A stretch of 64,000 nucleotides of DNA from Plasmodium malariae (GCF_900090045.1 NC_041787.1:1012001-1076000); one strand, 5' to 3'. Counted from the first letter of the stretch, positions 24,345-35,445 are shown. The notes: generated by a model not told the origin, from the sequence alone. Numbers and translations: made by a program.

Positions 24345-24557
24345 CGCTATTTCGCCATTTCGCCATTTCGCCATTTCGCCATTTCGCCATTTCGCCATTT
24401 CGCCATTTCGCCATTTCGCCATTTCGCCATTTCGCCATTTCGCCATTTCGCCATTTCGCCATTTCGCCATTTCGCCATTTCGCCATTTCGCCATTTCGCC
24501 ATTTCGCCATTTCGCCATTTTGCCATTTCGCCATTTCGCCATTTCGCCATTTCGCCG
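24345..24557. repeat. Homogeneous 8-bp array (CGCCATTT)n
   Basis: About 26 copies of CGCCATTT, with only one substitution (TGCCATTT near 24519), flanked by degraded CGTTGTTT/CGCTATTT units. The unit gives no stop in any of the six frames, so six overlapping open frames of 60-170 codons run through it. Confidence 0.95.
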
Positions 24558-25488
24558 TTTCGTTGTTTCCTTGTTTTTGTTTAACGTTTTAATACCTTGT
24601 TAACGCGGAGTTTCAAAAGATAATATTTGCCCCCAAAATTCAACTTCAATTTCCGTACAGTGATTAGAAATTTTTTTGATTTTTCCTGTTTTTCCAATTT
24701 TTTCATTTTTTTCAATATTTTCAATTTTATCATTCTTTTAATTTTCCTCTTTTCTTATATAGTATATGTCTAAAAAGAAGAGTTGTTTTCTTAATTGAAC
24801 GAGAAACATAGTATACGCACGTCCGTAGCATCGTATCGTCTTATCTTCTTCTCGACATGACGGCATAACAGCTTCGTTCATGTACACACGTTTACGATTA
24901 CGTTGTTGTACTTTTTTTTTTTTTTTTTTGCTTTTTTCGAAATAGTGTATGTGCCAAAATATATGTGTATACGAAGGAGGGAAAGAGGAACACAAGCGTA
25001 GATGGAATACGCTTGAAAGGAAGAAACTCGGAACGAAGTAGGTTAACGTGAAGTAGATTTAAAAATTGTTAGCATGAAAAAAGGGCATGCATAAAAGGGG
25101 AAAAACCTGAACAAATACATAAAATTGTAAAGTTGTCAACTGAACTATATAAGAAGCATATAGTAAAACAGAAAATTTACTACACATTGAATATAAAAAA
25201 AAAATACGAATTTTAAAATTAAAAAAAAAAAAGATACAGCATGGATGTACAAAAAACACATAGTTCAAAAGTATTAGTAGGAAATATGTGAGTTGCAGGT
25301 AATGAATGTAAAGCTAAAAATTAGATGCTCTGATTGTAACACATGGAAAGAACGGGCTATACATATGAGCTTTTACATATGCACATTTTTTTATGTATGC
25401 AACAGTTACTCGCTTTTTTTTTTTTTTTTTTTTATATTTCCATGTTGTCCTTTATTACGATTTGCTTCCATTTGTGATGAACTCTCTT

Positions 25489-26724
25489 TTATTTCAAGTG
25501 GTTTACTTTTATACCCCCCGATTTATCGGCAACCACATCTTTCGTGCTATCATGGGTCTGCAAGTAGTTCAACTGCTGAGCACACGATTCTTCAAATCTG
25601 TAAAATTCGGAATAGTCATAGCTATTGCAGTTACCATATTCATCATAGGCTACCAATTGGGGTTGAGGGGGTTGTAGGTTATGATTGTGTGCTTGCGTTT
25701 GCGATTCTTTAATATATTCATGCATTTTTTTTGTTTGATTTTCATTAAAAATTTTGAGTTCATCCAAATGAGGATTTAAATCTTTCATTAACTGATCAAT
25801 TTGTTTATCAGATAAGCTGACGTATGTAATTTGTTTTTCCTCTTCCCCTTTAACTTTAGCAGAGAGACCAAAGTAACGAGGTACATATACATTAACAGGT
25901 ACTATCCGAGGAATATATTTTAATACTTCTATTTCTAGTTCCTCATTTGTTATTTCTATTTCTGGTTTTATAATTTTTTTTAAGACAACTTCTATTTCTT
26001 TTTCTACAATTTTTGGAATAATATATGGCACATTTACATTATTATATTGCGGTCGTTTAATTTCTTCACCACTTGGTATTTCAATAATTTTTTCCATATA
26101 ATTTGTTACTACTTTAGGTACGTACTTAGTTACATACTTAGGCACCTCTACATATTCAACTTCTTCTTTTTCAATATCTTCATTCACATCAATAGCATCT
26201 TCATATATATCTATATATTGGATGTACGTTGTAATATATATTTTTTCTGTTATAACATAATTCTCTATCTCTTCAGTGTTTCCTATATGTATAGTTGGAT
26301 CAATTTTACATTTAGGGTCTTTCTTGTATTTATCTAACTCCTTTTGGTATTCATTTACATGTGATTCTAATATTTTTTTTGAACTCTCTTTCGCGTAGTT
26401 GTAATACTCCTTAATCTCTGCTCCCTCTTCCTTAATTGATCCTCCGTCCCCCTCGTCACTCCGCGCACACGCAGCGATGTTATCATCAACATTTGCTTCG
26501 ACATCCGCTTCGACATTCGCCTCTACATCCGCTTCGACATTCGCCTCTACATCCGCTTCTACATCCGCTTCGACATTCGCCTCTACATCCGCTTCTACAT
26601 CTGCTTCGACATTCGCGTTTTTACTCCCCTGATATAACCACAGCATATCCATATTTTTTATATTATCATCTAAATTGCTCAGAGTATCTTGGCATGAAAA
26701 ACATGCACTCTTTTCGTTACCCAT
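25489..26724 (-). CDS. Alveolin / inner membrane complex protein (alveolin A), acylated N-terminus
   Basis: Intermediate-filament-like protein of the subpellicular network beneath the inner membrane complex, which gives invasive stages their shape and strength. The 411-residue product starts MGNEKSACFSC: Gly2 fits N-myristoylation, and Cys8/Cys11 are candidate palmitoylation sites, suggesting direct membrane attachment. A Val-Glu-Ala-Asp/Asn repeat spans 39-79. The alveolin core lies at about 185-290, rich in the family's valine/proline words (VPKYVTKYVPKVV, EKIIEIP, YIPRIVPVNVYVP). The C-terminus is Gln/Tyr-rich and ends shortly after a Cys near 389. Single exon. The specific IMC1 letter is not assigned from sequence alone. 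Confidence 0.87.
   Translation of the reverse strand: MGNEKSACFSCQDTLSNLDDNIKNMDMLWLYQGSKNANVEADVEADVEANVEADVEADVEANVEADVEANVEADVEANVDDNIAACARSDEGDGGSIKEEGAEIKEYYNYAKESSKKILESHVNEYQKELDKYKKDPKCKIDPTIHIGNTEEIENYVITEKIYITTYIQYIDIYEDAIDVNEDIEKEEVEYVEVPKYVTKYVPKVVTNYMEKIIEIPSGEEIKRPQYNNVNVPYIIPKIVEKEIEVVLKKIIKPEIEITNEELEIEVLKYIPRIVPVNVYVPRYFGLSAKVKGEEEKQITYVSLSDKQIDQLMKDLNPHLDELKIFNENQTKKMHEYIKESQTQAHNHNLQPPQPQLVAYDEYGNCNSYDYSEFYRFEESCAQQLNYLQTHDSTKDVVADKSGGIKVNHLK
26490..26610 (-). repeat. 12-bp coding repeat in alveolin A
   Basis: About ten tetrapeptide units Val-Glu-Ala-(Asp/Asn), with a 12-bp basic period and higher-order alternation of Asp and Asn. The repeat lies N-terminal to the alveolin core. 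Confidence 0.85.
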
Positions 26725-27664
26725 CTTAAAAAAAAAAAAAAAAAATTCATAAAATTATGAAGGATTAGAAAAGTAAGAAAAGTTATGCTCATTGGGGGAG
26801 ATACACCAACTGGTTTAGCATCAACTTTCGACGAGTGAGATTGTGCACTAGTTTGTTTTCCAAATGGTCAGACAAATGGCAATGGAATGAAATTTATCGC
26901 TACAGTTTCGGTAGAAAAAAAGAAGAAAAAGGAAAGGGGGAAAAAGATTAAAAAACTATATAATACTGTTTTATTACTCAGGAGCTTTTGCAAAGGTGCA
27001 ATTGCGGCTCGTACAAATGTAAGTATACTATATAAGCATAAATGTCCGTATCCACGTAGTTACTCGTATACGCGAAGATCCTATACTAATTCCAAAAACA
27101 AATTAATAATATTTTCCTCAGTATGTTCTTAAGACTTACTATCTTTATTATCTGTATGAAACATTTGAAATGAAAACTATGTATATACATATCCCTTAAA
27201 ACTGGGATCGCGCGAGTGTATACGAGTATACAACGAACGAGTAAACCATGTTTTAACTGATACTGCCTTTTTGTTTATTTATCCATTTTTCTTTTTTTTT
27301 TTTTTAACGCAATATACACTTCCTGCTCTCTATAAATTTAATTTTACTATTTTTTTTCCTTTTCCAAGAAAATTCGACCACCCTCAATTTGTGCTTATTC
27401 TGCTTTTTCAGCGCGCAACAAATACACATATACACAAAAATATAATATGAGCTTTTCTCAAATTTTTTTCACTTGCTGACTACTAGCAAGGAGGTATCAC
27501 TATTACTTCCTCCCTCTTATCTATTCGTATTTATTTTTAATAATGTCTGCGTAATCCACTTTGCCTTTTTTGCATTAGCGGCATTTATGCGTTTCGTATT
27601 TTATAATGCATTAATTGCTTGGCATGCATAAAAAAAAAATTGAACTATTTAGCGATTTTATTCC

Positions 27665-27790
27665 ACCTCTATAGTTTCTTTATCGTTTCTTTATCGTTTC
27701 TTTATCGTTTCTTTATCGTTTCCTTATCGTTTCTTTATCGTTTCCTTATCGTTTCCTTATCGTTTCTTTATCGTTTCCTTATCGTTTATT
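27665..27790. repeat. 11-bp TTTCTTTATCG array
   Basis: About eleven units of TTTCTTTATCG / TTTCCTTATCG. The unit length is not a multiple of 3 and the plus strand stays open, producing a serine/phenylalanine-rich false frame. Confidence 0.88.
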
Positions 27791-29204
27791 TCCCCCTTTT
27801 TTTTTTTTTTTTTTTTTTATTTGCTCCATGTTTTCCTTTTTTCCTTTTAAGAATATTTTTCAAGCTCTAGTAGTATGTCTTCCTTATTGTGTCCTGTCTA
27901 TTACTTCATTTTGTTTTGTTTTATTGATTTTTTTTTTTTTTTTTTTTAATTTTACTTAATTTCTTTACAATTCTTCAATTTATTTTCCCCCATTTTGCTT
28001 CTCCATTTTTTTATTTTTTTCCCCTTTTCGCTTCTTAACATGTCGAAACGCCTATAAATTGAAAAACATAAAATAGGCAAATGGTAGATTATATGTGCAT
28101 ATTTTATTTGTTTCTACAGATGTGTAAATAGAAACAATAGGCATACTTACTCTCTTCAAAGGGATGTTTTATAAAGAGATATCACTCTATTAAAAAAGGG
28201 TGAGGAGGGGGATAAACGCATATTTCCACTTCTTTTTACGAAAACTTACTATTTTTGCGAGTTCATTTTGCGCTGTTTTGTTTTTCCCCGTTTTATTTTA
28301 TTTTGTTTCCTCTTATATTTAATGGATTGCTTGCCAAAATTAAATATAATAATTGTAGAATTACTTTCTTTAATTTTATTTCACTTCCTTTCATTTTAAT
28401 ATACACAATAAGTATGCAAATTCTAACAGGTAGAGACACCTGGGTTACATATAAATTCAAAGATATTTATGACCATTCATATTTTTTAACACTCAAATAA
28501 TATACGTTTCTTATTCCCCTAGGGATAAGCTTGTTTGCCGAATAGGATCAATTTATGTGCATTTGAATTGGAGCGAGCTACTTTGATTATATACACACAA
28601 ATGGAAAAAAATAGATTAGTTTATTTTTTTATTTTATTTTTTTATTTTTTTTTATTCCTCCTTTCAACTGTTTGTACAGTGCGTCACACATAATCACATA
28701 TTTTCAGTTAATAAATTATTCTATAATACTTTCTTATTATCATAAACTATCTAACCAATTTATCGTGAAGCTTTTATTTTTTTTTTATTTATGCCATTAT
28801 ACGTCCGTTTATAATGCCATATGCATAGTTTCTTATTTTTTACTTTTCAATTTTTTTTTTCTTTTTTTTATTCCCGTTTCGCCTTTTTCAGAAATACAAT
28901 TGAAACTTAGAAGTCTTCATTCATGTTGTTCCTTTGAATAGTAACAAATTATCGTATGTACATGTGCATGTAAAAATTTGCCAATATATGCTTTTGCTTT
29001 TTTGTGATATTCATTTTGCAAAAATTGAAAGAAAAAATTGCATACATTTTTTGCTAAAACCATTTTGGAAAATCTACAACTTTTGTGTTATGTTTGCATG
29101 AACAGTTAAGGTAAAATGAGTTTCTCTTAATTTTGCTGAAAAAAGAAGGAAATGTTTGGTTAAAAAAAAAACAAACGAAATGTCAAGCTAAAAAGAGAAA
29201 AAAA

Positions 29205-29440
29205 TAATGTTCAATAAAGTATTGTTCAATAAAGTATTGTTCAATAAAGTATTGTTCAATAAAGTATTGTTCAATAAAGTATTGTTCAATAAAGTATTGT
29301 TCAATAAAGTATTGTTCAATAAAGTATTGTTCAATAAAGTATTGTTCAATAAAGTATTGTTCAATAAAGTATTGTTCAATAAAATAATGTTCAATAAAAT
29401 AATGTTCAATAAAATAATGTTCAATAAAATAATGTATAAT
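29205..29440. repeat. 15-bp ATTGTTCAATAAAGT array
   Basis: About twelve identical copies of ATTGTTCAATAAAGT followed by four of a variant with AATAATG. Each unit contains TTGTTCAATAA. The array is open on both strands (FNKVL on plus, FIEQY and LNNTL on minus). It lies about 275 bp upstream of the bL17m start. Confidence 0.92.
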
Positions 29441-29714
29441 AAAATATAATGAAATACAGTAAAATATAATAAAACAGAATATAATAAAATAAAATGAAAG
29501 GGGTACCTTTACATACATTGCTGTAAAGTGAGAACATATTAGCAGCCCTTTGAAGAACAGGGAGTAGAAAACAAACACGTATATAGTACGTACAAACATA
29601 TTGCGTATGTTCAGGTAAACAAAATTACGTTCTACCCTCATACACCTGCACATGTGCACGTAAACACTACGTTTTACGCGCATAGAACTGCACTTCCATC
29701 GATGTAAGTGCCGT

Positions 29715-30968
29715 TTGAGTAAAATAGGCATGGGGTATACGTCGACATTAAAATTTGTTAACCTGGGCGTTAAGAGGAGATTATTTCGAAGAGCCCATAA
29801 ACAACCACATCACAAATGGGACAGCATAAAAAATCAGTTGAATGAATTATTAAAATATGGACGAATTGAAACAACATTAACAAAAGCTAAGGAATTGCAA
29901 GGATATGCAGAAGAATTAATATATTTAGCAAAAAAAGATAATGTACAGAATAATTTAAAAGTCGAAAGTATGTTAAGAACAGCGCAAGGAAGAAGAAAGT
30001 TATATGAATACTACGTACCATTATATAGACATAGACCTTTTTTTTTCACAAGAATAGTCAATCAATGGAGATTACGCTTAAGGGATGCAGCACCAATGGC
30101 ATTTATAGAATTTATTGATAGACCAGGAGAATTAAGACCTGCACAGCCTGTTGGGTATGATAGAATAAAATATATATATGATGAAATGAAAAGAAATAGA
30201 AGAAATTTTAGAAAATATTTTCATATTGCAAAAAAGTTCAATTTACTGGATGATAACGATCAACTTATTTCAAATTTTAACAATTCTGAACTCGTTAAGA
30301 AAGATTTGGTAAGGCAAAATATTCAAAACTGCATATAATATAATGTAATTGTATTTTATTTTATTGTATCTTATTTTATTTCATTGTATCGTATTTTATT
30401 TCATTGTATCATATTTTATTTATTTTATTTTATTTTATTTATTTTATCTTATTTTATTTATTTTATTTTATTTATTTATTTGGTTATAATGTGTGCCTCC
30501 TTTATTCATACTTGTCTGTACATTTTTTATTATTCGAATGGATATGTATGTATACGTATTTCCATGTATGCATATTTATATGTACTTCTTTTATTTTGTC
30601 CTTTTCGAACTTTCAATTATGTTATTCATATGTTTTTGAAGCAACTTGGTTTATTACTGACCAAAATGGAGTATGCATATGTTCATGTGTTGTATCTATT
30701 TTTAATTGTCATCTTTTTTATTTTCTTTTTTTCTTTTTTTTTTTTTCCTTGCCCCGTTTCTCTTCCCTCTGGACCTCCTTTATAGTGGCTAAGCGATGAT
30801 GAAGAGGAAATAATTATTGATGCCGAATTAATAGAAAAATATAAACAATTTGGTGAGCCCATGTTAGCAGGACCTATAAGGGGACGAGAACCCTTTTATG
30901 TTGATTTACCTATGCCAAGTCTTGTAGAGAAAGAGTTTTTAAATTACAGAAAGAAATTTAAACCGTAA
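29715..30968 (+). CDS. Mitochondrial ribosomal protein bL17m, two exons
   Basis: Bacterial-type L17 of the mitochondrial large ribosomal subunit. Exon 1 is 29715-30308 and exon 2 is 30786-30968, joined in phase 0 (donor TTG|GTAAGG, acceptor TTATAG|TGG), giving 258 residues. The L17 core covers about 17-140: RIETTLTKAKELQGYAEELI, then LRTAQGRRKL, and the diagnostic APMAFIEFIDRPG. The C-terminal extension, largely from exon 2, is acidic then basic (DDEEEIIIDAELIEKY, ending YRKKFKP) and has no bacterial counterpart. If the intron were read through, the protein would end nine codons later, so the exon-2 tail is the safer model. An apicoplast location is possible but less likely; the short N-terminus before the core lacks an obvious bipartite leader. 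Confidence 0.87.
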
Positions 30969-31955
30969 ACTGAGTACACTTTTGTTTCACTAATTATTAT
31001 GAATTTCTTACGTGAATTAACAAAATTGGGATATTCTAAGTAGCTAGCTAATTGTGAATTTTGTTTTTTTTTTTTTAAATATTATGCACAGTTCATGTAT
31101 ACTGCGTATACACACACATGCGTGCATGCGTACATACGTACGTGTAATAATACGTACACGTATATGCACACCCTTACCTACATACATAAATCCAACCACA
31201 TACAGTTGTGTCTATTTTGTTAAGTACGCCCCTGGATCTTTTTATACCCAAATAAATGATGACATAAATATGTACCATTACTATAAACGAATTATCACAG
31301 CTATGTTAGTTATATTATTACATAATAATAAGAATGTGTGAAGAAGTTAAAGTGCGTTTTCCTGTTGATATACACACGTTCATGCTCCTATTAATTACGT
31401 TTTATTATTATTTTATTACTATTATTTTTTTTTTACCAATTATGTGTGCATATATGTTATTGTAAAAAGTATATTTCTCAATGCTTTATTAAATGTTTTT
31501 GTTACTATACTGTTGTATGAATAAAAAATAAAACTACGTTGTGTATTCCAACTCACTAATTTATAATTACCTACGCTTTATTAAAAAAATAAAATAGTAA
31601 AAAATAGTAAAAAATAGTAAAAAATAGTAAAAAGTTAAAATAAATTAACCAAATGGAAGAGTAGAGAAGCGATAAGCATAATTCACGAACATTCCATACG
31701 TACAACGTGTAAACTATAAAACAATTGACAGTAAGTCACACATATATATGCTAAAAGAATTTGTGCTAATTAACATGAAGAATTAAAAAAAATATTTTTA
31801 AAATGTTGAAAAAATGCAAATTAATATTTTGTCATAAAATAAATTTTGTCCCCTTTAAAAAATAAATGCTAAAGTCAAATGCCTGATTCTAAAAATAAGC
31901 ACACATATGTATGAATATATACCAATGAATATACAAATATGAACTTAAATTTGTG

Positions 31956-31991
<36 letters not shown>

Positions 31992-32411
31992 CCAAAATTA
32001 ATATTTCAAGTACATATTACATGAACGTGCAAGGTAAACATGGCCATCCAAAGGAAAAGTGAAGTAGATTGTTAGTGAAAATTCGTAAAAAGGAAAAAAA
32101 ACAAAATAAAACAAAATAAAACAAAATAAAACAGTGACTCTAAACTGAGTATATCTAAGGCTAAAAATAAATTAAAAAGTTCGCGACATTTTGCCACATG
32201 TACATGTATATACGTACACATAAGTTATCCATATTATGCTATTGTTGATGCATTTAAACAAAACGAAAAATGTGAAAGGATCAAACACATTCAGAGGTGT
32301 ACTGTGTTAATAATTAAACGTTCATGTGAAACATATATGTATGTATGCATGTATATATGTTTGTAAATTTTAAGCAAAAAAATATGAATTTAGCTAGATT
32401 TTAAAGAAAAA
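30969..32411. other. Intergenic region bL17m to COX2B
   Basis: AT-rich spacer with AAAATAGTAA repeats (about 31590-31635), a T run of about 30 (31960-31989) and ACAAAATAAA words near 32100-32130. It should hold the COX2B promoter. No other gene was seen. Confidence 0.6.
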
Positions 32412-32930
32412 ATGTATATTCTCAAAAGGCTGTTCGGGTTTAATAACAGAGTGGCTTTTAATGAAAATAAACTTTTGTTAAAAAATTTAAACGAAAATGA
32501 AAATTTAAAAGTTCAAAATGTAAGAGCAGAAGATTATCCAATACCCGAAAAATATTTAGATGATCCTGAAAAAATTCCAAAATATTATGTATTTCAATCT
32601 AATATGGTAACAGATGAAGATTTACAACCTGGCATGTTAAGGCAATTGGAAGTAGATAAAAGATTAACATTACCAACCAGAACACATATATCTTTTTTGG
32701 TTACAGCAACTGATGTTATACATTCGTGGTCAATACCAAGTCTAGGAATAAAAGCCGATGCAGTACCAGGGCGATTACATAAAATTACAACATTCATATT
32801 AAGAGAAGGAGTATATTATGGTCAGTGTTCAGAAATGTGTGGGACTCTACATGGTTTTATGCCTATTGTTATTGAAGCAGTGTCTCCTGAGGCATATGCC
32901 GCGCATGCCAAGAAATACTACAAGGAGTAG
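32412..32930 (+). CDS. COX2B: Cytochrome c oxidase subunit 2B (CuA domain), nuclear-encoded
   Basis: C-terminal half of complex IV subunit 2. In apicomplexans and some green algae cox2 is split into two nuclear genes; COX2A carries the membrane helices and COX2B the intermembrane-space cupredoxin domain. The 172-residue protein has no transmembrane segment. All CuA ligands are present with canonical spacing: His104 (VIHSWSIPSLGIKADAVPGR), Cys139, Glu141 and Cys143 (CSEMC), His147 and Met150. The domain begins near residue 78. Residues 1-75 are an unusual extension containing DYPIPEKYLDDPEKIPKYYV, which probably contacts COX2A or serves import. Single exon. It accepts electrons from cytochrome c. 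A 26-bp repeat array starts about 55 bp after the stop. Confidence 0.95.
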   Translation: MYILKRLFGFNNRVAFNENKLLLKNLNENENLKVQNVRAEDYPIPEKYLDDPEKIPKYYVFQSNMVTDEDLQPGMLRQLEVDKRLTLPTRTHISFLVTATDVIHSWSIPSLGIKADAVPGRLHKITTFILREGVYYGQCSEMCGTLHGFMPIVIEAVSPEAYAAHAKKYYKE

Positions 32931-33812
32931 TTGCCAGGGTGTGAGTATACACAATGAGTTACTATAATGTGTATATTTATGATTACACATATGTGTATAT
33001 ATTTATGATTACACATATGTGTATATATTTATGATTACACATATGTGTATATATTTATGCTTATACGTATGTGTATATATTTATGCTTACACGTATGTGT
33101 ATATATTTATGCTTACACATATGTGTATATATTTATGCTTACACATATGTGTATATATTTATGCTTACACATATGTGTATATATTTATGCTTACACATAT
33201 GTGTATATATTTATGCTTACACATATGTGTATATATTTATGCTTACACATATGTGTATATATTTATGCTTACACGTATGTGTATATATTTATGCTTACAC
33301 ATATGTGTATATATTTATGCTTACACGTATGTGTATATATGTGCTTATATATGTGTGTATACATATGTGTACATGTATATGTATGCACACGCACTTGGGC
33401 TTTTGGGTCTACACATGTGTTAGCTATTCATTTTGTGTTTTTTCCTAAATATCTGTTATTCGAAGCTTTTATTTGCAGTTTTGCACCTCCACTTTTAAAG
33501 AAGTTTTATTTTGCAATTCACACCCTTGCATTATTTCCATGTTGTAGTGTTACATTGTCCATGCATATATGAATAACCAATCGTATGTATTTGTGTCTTA
33601 AGGTAGACATATCTCTTTATGCATAATAGTTTTACAATAATATGGTATATTGCAAAAAATAAAACAAAAGCGTATATTTGCTAACACATGCGAGTATATT
33701 TCCTATAGCACATTACATTTAGCATATATAGAAAAAGATTTGCTTATTTTTTGAAGTGTTCAATAAAATCCAAAAGTTTTTTTTAATATTAAAGTTTAGG
33801 GGGGTAGGAGTG

Positions 33813-33845
<33 letters not shown>

Positions 33846-34179
33846 GCCGCTCGCAAGAATTAAATAAATTTACCAGGTTTGGTGTGTATTAAAAAAAATT
33901 GTATGGTGTGCATGTACCCATGTGCAGACGTGTTTTCATTTTCCTGAGTGAAGTGCTCCTTAAATTTACATCCTTCGAGGTGCGTGCATTTTTTGTTTAA
34001 AAAAAAAAAAAAAAGGTATATATAAGTACGTATTTTGCTTGTGCATTCGCTCTTTTAATCTATTTTATGAAACAAACAAGGATGAATAAACGTACAGGAA
34101 ATAACGAGGTTTGAAGTGATGTTCAGGAAGAAGTAGTTAATAGATTGTATGTACAGAGAAGGTATATAAAGAGGGGAAC
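32931..34179. other. Convergent intergenic region COX2B / alveolin B
   Basis: 3' flanks of two convergent genes. It holds the 26-bp array (32983-33345), TATG-rich sequence to 33385, an A run of about 27 (33813-33839) and a second A run (34000-34014). No gene was seen. Confidence 0.65.
32983..33345. repeat. 26-bp palindrome-bearing minisatellite 3' of COX2B
   Basis: About fourteen units of a 26-mer made of TATGCTTACACA followed by TATGTGTATATATT. Most units contain the perfect 14-bp palindrome TACACATATGTGTA; several units carry a G variant (TACACGTATGTGTA). Because 26 is not divisible by 3 and no plus-strand stop occurs, all three plus-strand frames stay open and share one 26-residue repeat. 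Confidence 0.93.
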
Positions 34180-35058
34180 TCATAAATTCGCTGCAGCAAT
34201 CATATTATTCCTATTTTTTTCGTCATTTGAAATATTTTGAATTGAACTTTTCGAGCTAAAAATAATAGACTGTTCATCAGTTAGATTTACATTAGTAGTC
34301 TGTTCGCCGCTTATATTATCACCTTGTTCGTCGCTCTTATTATCATCCTGTGCGTCGCTTACATATACATTTTTATTCTCTGTAGATGAACCCATTAAGC
34401 CTTGCATATGTGCCGTGGAAGGGTTACTACAGACGGTTGGGTACTTTGTTAGGTTTGTATTGTTAGAAACTCCAGTAGTGAAATGCTGTTTTTGTTCATT
34501 CTGATGTATGGGTATATATTGTATAGGTATAGGTACTTCTATATAACATGGTACATATATAGGTACAGGTACTTCTACGTATTTAGGTTTTATTTTTGGA
34601 GCTACTAATTTTTGTGTAACTGTTAGTTCAACTCCTTTAGGAATATTTTTGGTAATTTGTTGATGATAAATTTCTTGTCTTGGTTGAATAATTGGAATAT
34701 CAATATATGTAGGTACCTTTACTTCATTATATACAATTTCATCTTTATTTTCAATCACTTCAACAATTTCTTCAATTTCTATTTCTTTAGTTACTACTTT
34801 TTTTTCTTTTTTATTTATATCTTTTTTTCTTTCTTTAAATATTACTCTTGGAATTTTTGTAATTTTTTCTATATATTTTGTTTTTATAGGTCCTGGACTA
34901 ATTTCTTCCTTTACATGTCTATATATATTTTTTGGAATAAATAAATTATCAGCATTTATATTATCATTGGTTTTGTTTGCTACACCACTGCTGCTGTTAA
35001 ATATATCATCTTCATCTGGAGCAAATAGTGGAATTGTTTTATACGTCCCCTCGCACAT
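34180..35058 (-). CDS. Alveolin / inner membrane complex protein (alveolin B)
   Basis: Second subpellicular-network protein in the window, 292 residues. The start [12 protein letters not shown] has a Cys at position 2 but no myristoylation Gly. The alveolin core lies at about 55-185, with [49 protein letters not shown] and a Pro/Val-rich run [20 protein letters not shown]. The C-terminal third is Asn/Asp/Ser-rich with short repeats (SDEQGDN, SGEQTTN, TDEQS). No intron is needed. It is probably a partner in the same network as alveolin A, possibly at a different stage. The specific IMC1 name is not assigned. Confidence 0.85.
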   Translation of the reverse strand: MCEGTYKTIPLFAPDEDDIFNSSSGVANKTNDNINADNLFIPKNIYRHVKEEISPGPIKTKYIEKITKIPRVIFKERKKDINKKEKKVVTKEIEIEEIVEVIENKDEIVYNEVKVPTYIDIPIIQPRQEIYHQQITKNIPKGVELTVTQKLVAPKIKPKYVEVPVPIYVPCYIEVPIPIQYIPIHQNEQKQHFTTGVSNNTNLTKYPTVCSNPSTAHMQGLMGSSTENKNVYVSDAQDDNKSDEQGDNISGEQTTNVNLTDEQSIIFSSKSSIQNISNDEKNRNNMIAAANL

Positions 35059-35117
35059 GTTTGCTTCTCAAAAATGTAATAGCTGGTATCGTTGCGCGTT
35101 TGGTATTGTCCCTTAAA

Positions 35118-35163
35118 ATGTACACATATATACATATATATACATACATATATATACTTACAC

Positions 35164-35212
<49 letters not shown>

Positions 35213-35412
35213 CATACACATATATACATACACATATATACATACACATATATACATACACATATATACATACACATATATACATACACATATATACATA
35301 CACATATATACATACATATATACATACACATATATACAAACATATATATACATACATATATATACATACACATATATACAAACATATATATACAAACATA
35401 TATATATAAACA

Positions 35413-35445
<33 letters not shown>
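35118..35445. repeat. TACATACACATATA array upstream of alveolin B
   Basis: Some twenty units of CATACA(C/T)ATATATA, ending in (TA)n. It begins about 60 bp upstream of the alveolin B start codon. Several open frames on both strands read only Tyr/Ile/His or Tyr/Met/Cys repeats. Confidence 0.9.

Larger units (their letters stand above)
23442..25488. other. Intergenic region LSG1 to alveolin A
   Basis: This is the 5' flank of LSG1 and the 3' flank of alveolin A. It contains two dense arrays: a 12-bp TTATTTTTGCTT family (23503-23770) and a homogeneous 8-bp array (24345-24557). Poly-A lies at 23883-23907. A small minus-strand open frame at 24738-24881 was considered and not called. Confidence 0.6.
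26725..29714. other. Divergent intergenic region, alveolin A / bL17m
   Basis: About 3 kb between divergent genes. It holds T runs (27291-27305, 27801-27818, 27931-27947), an 11-bp TTTCTTTATCG array (27665-27790), A-T rich stretches near 28620-28660 and 28840-28870, and the 15-bp array at 29205-29440. No gene was recognised; the small hydrophobic open frames here lack any recognisable family. Confidence 0.55.

Noticed and set aside
24079..24603. 174-codon frame with AISPFRHF repeats and a hydrophobic start
   Set aside because: Generated by the 8-bp array, which is open in six frames; the short unique N-terminal part has no conserved feature.
24738..24881. Small minus-strand open frame starting MNEAVMPSCREEDKTIRCYG, of mixed composition
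   Set aside because: Only 47 residues, no recognised family, no clear partner exon. The composition is less AT-biased than the flanks, so it may deserve a transcript check, but there is not enough support to call it.
33019..33572. Three overlapping plus-strand frames of Cys/Tyr/Ile repeats
   Set aside because: Produced by the stop-free 26-bp array; the same 26-residue cycle appears in all three frames.
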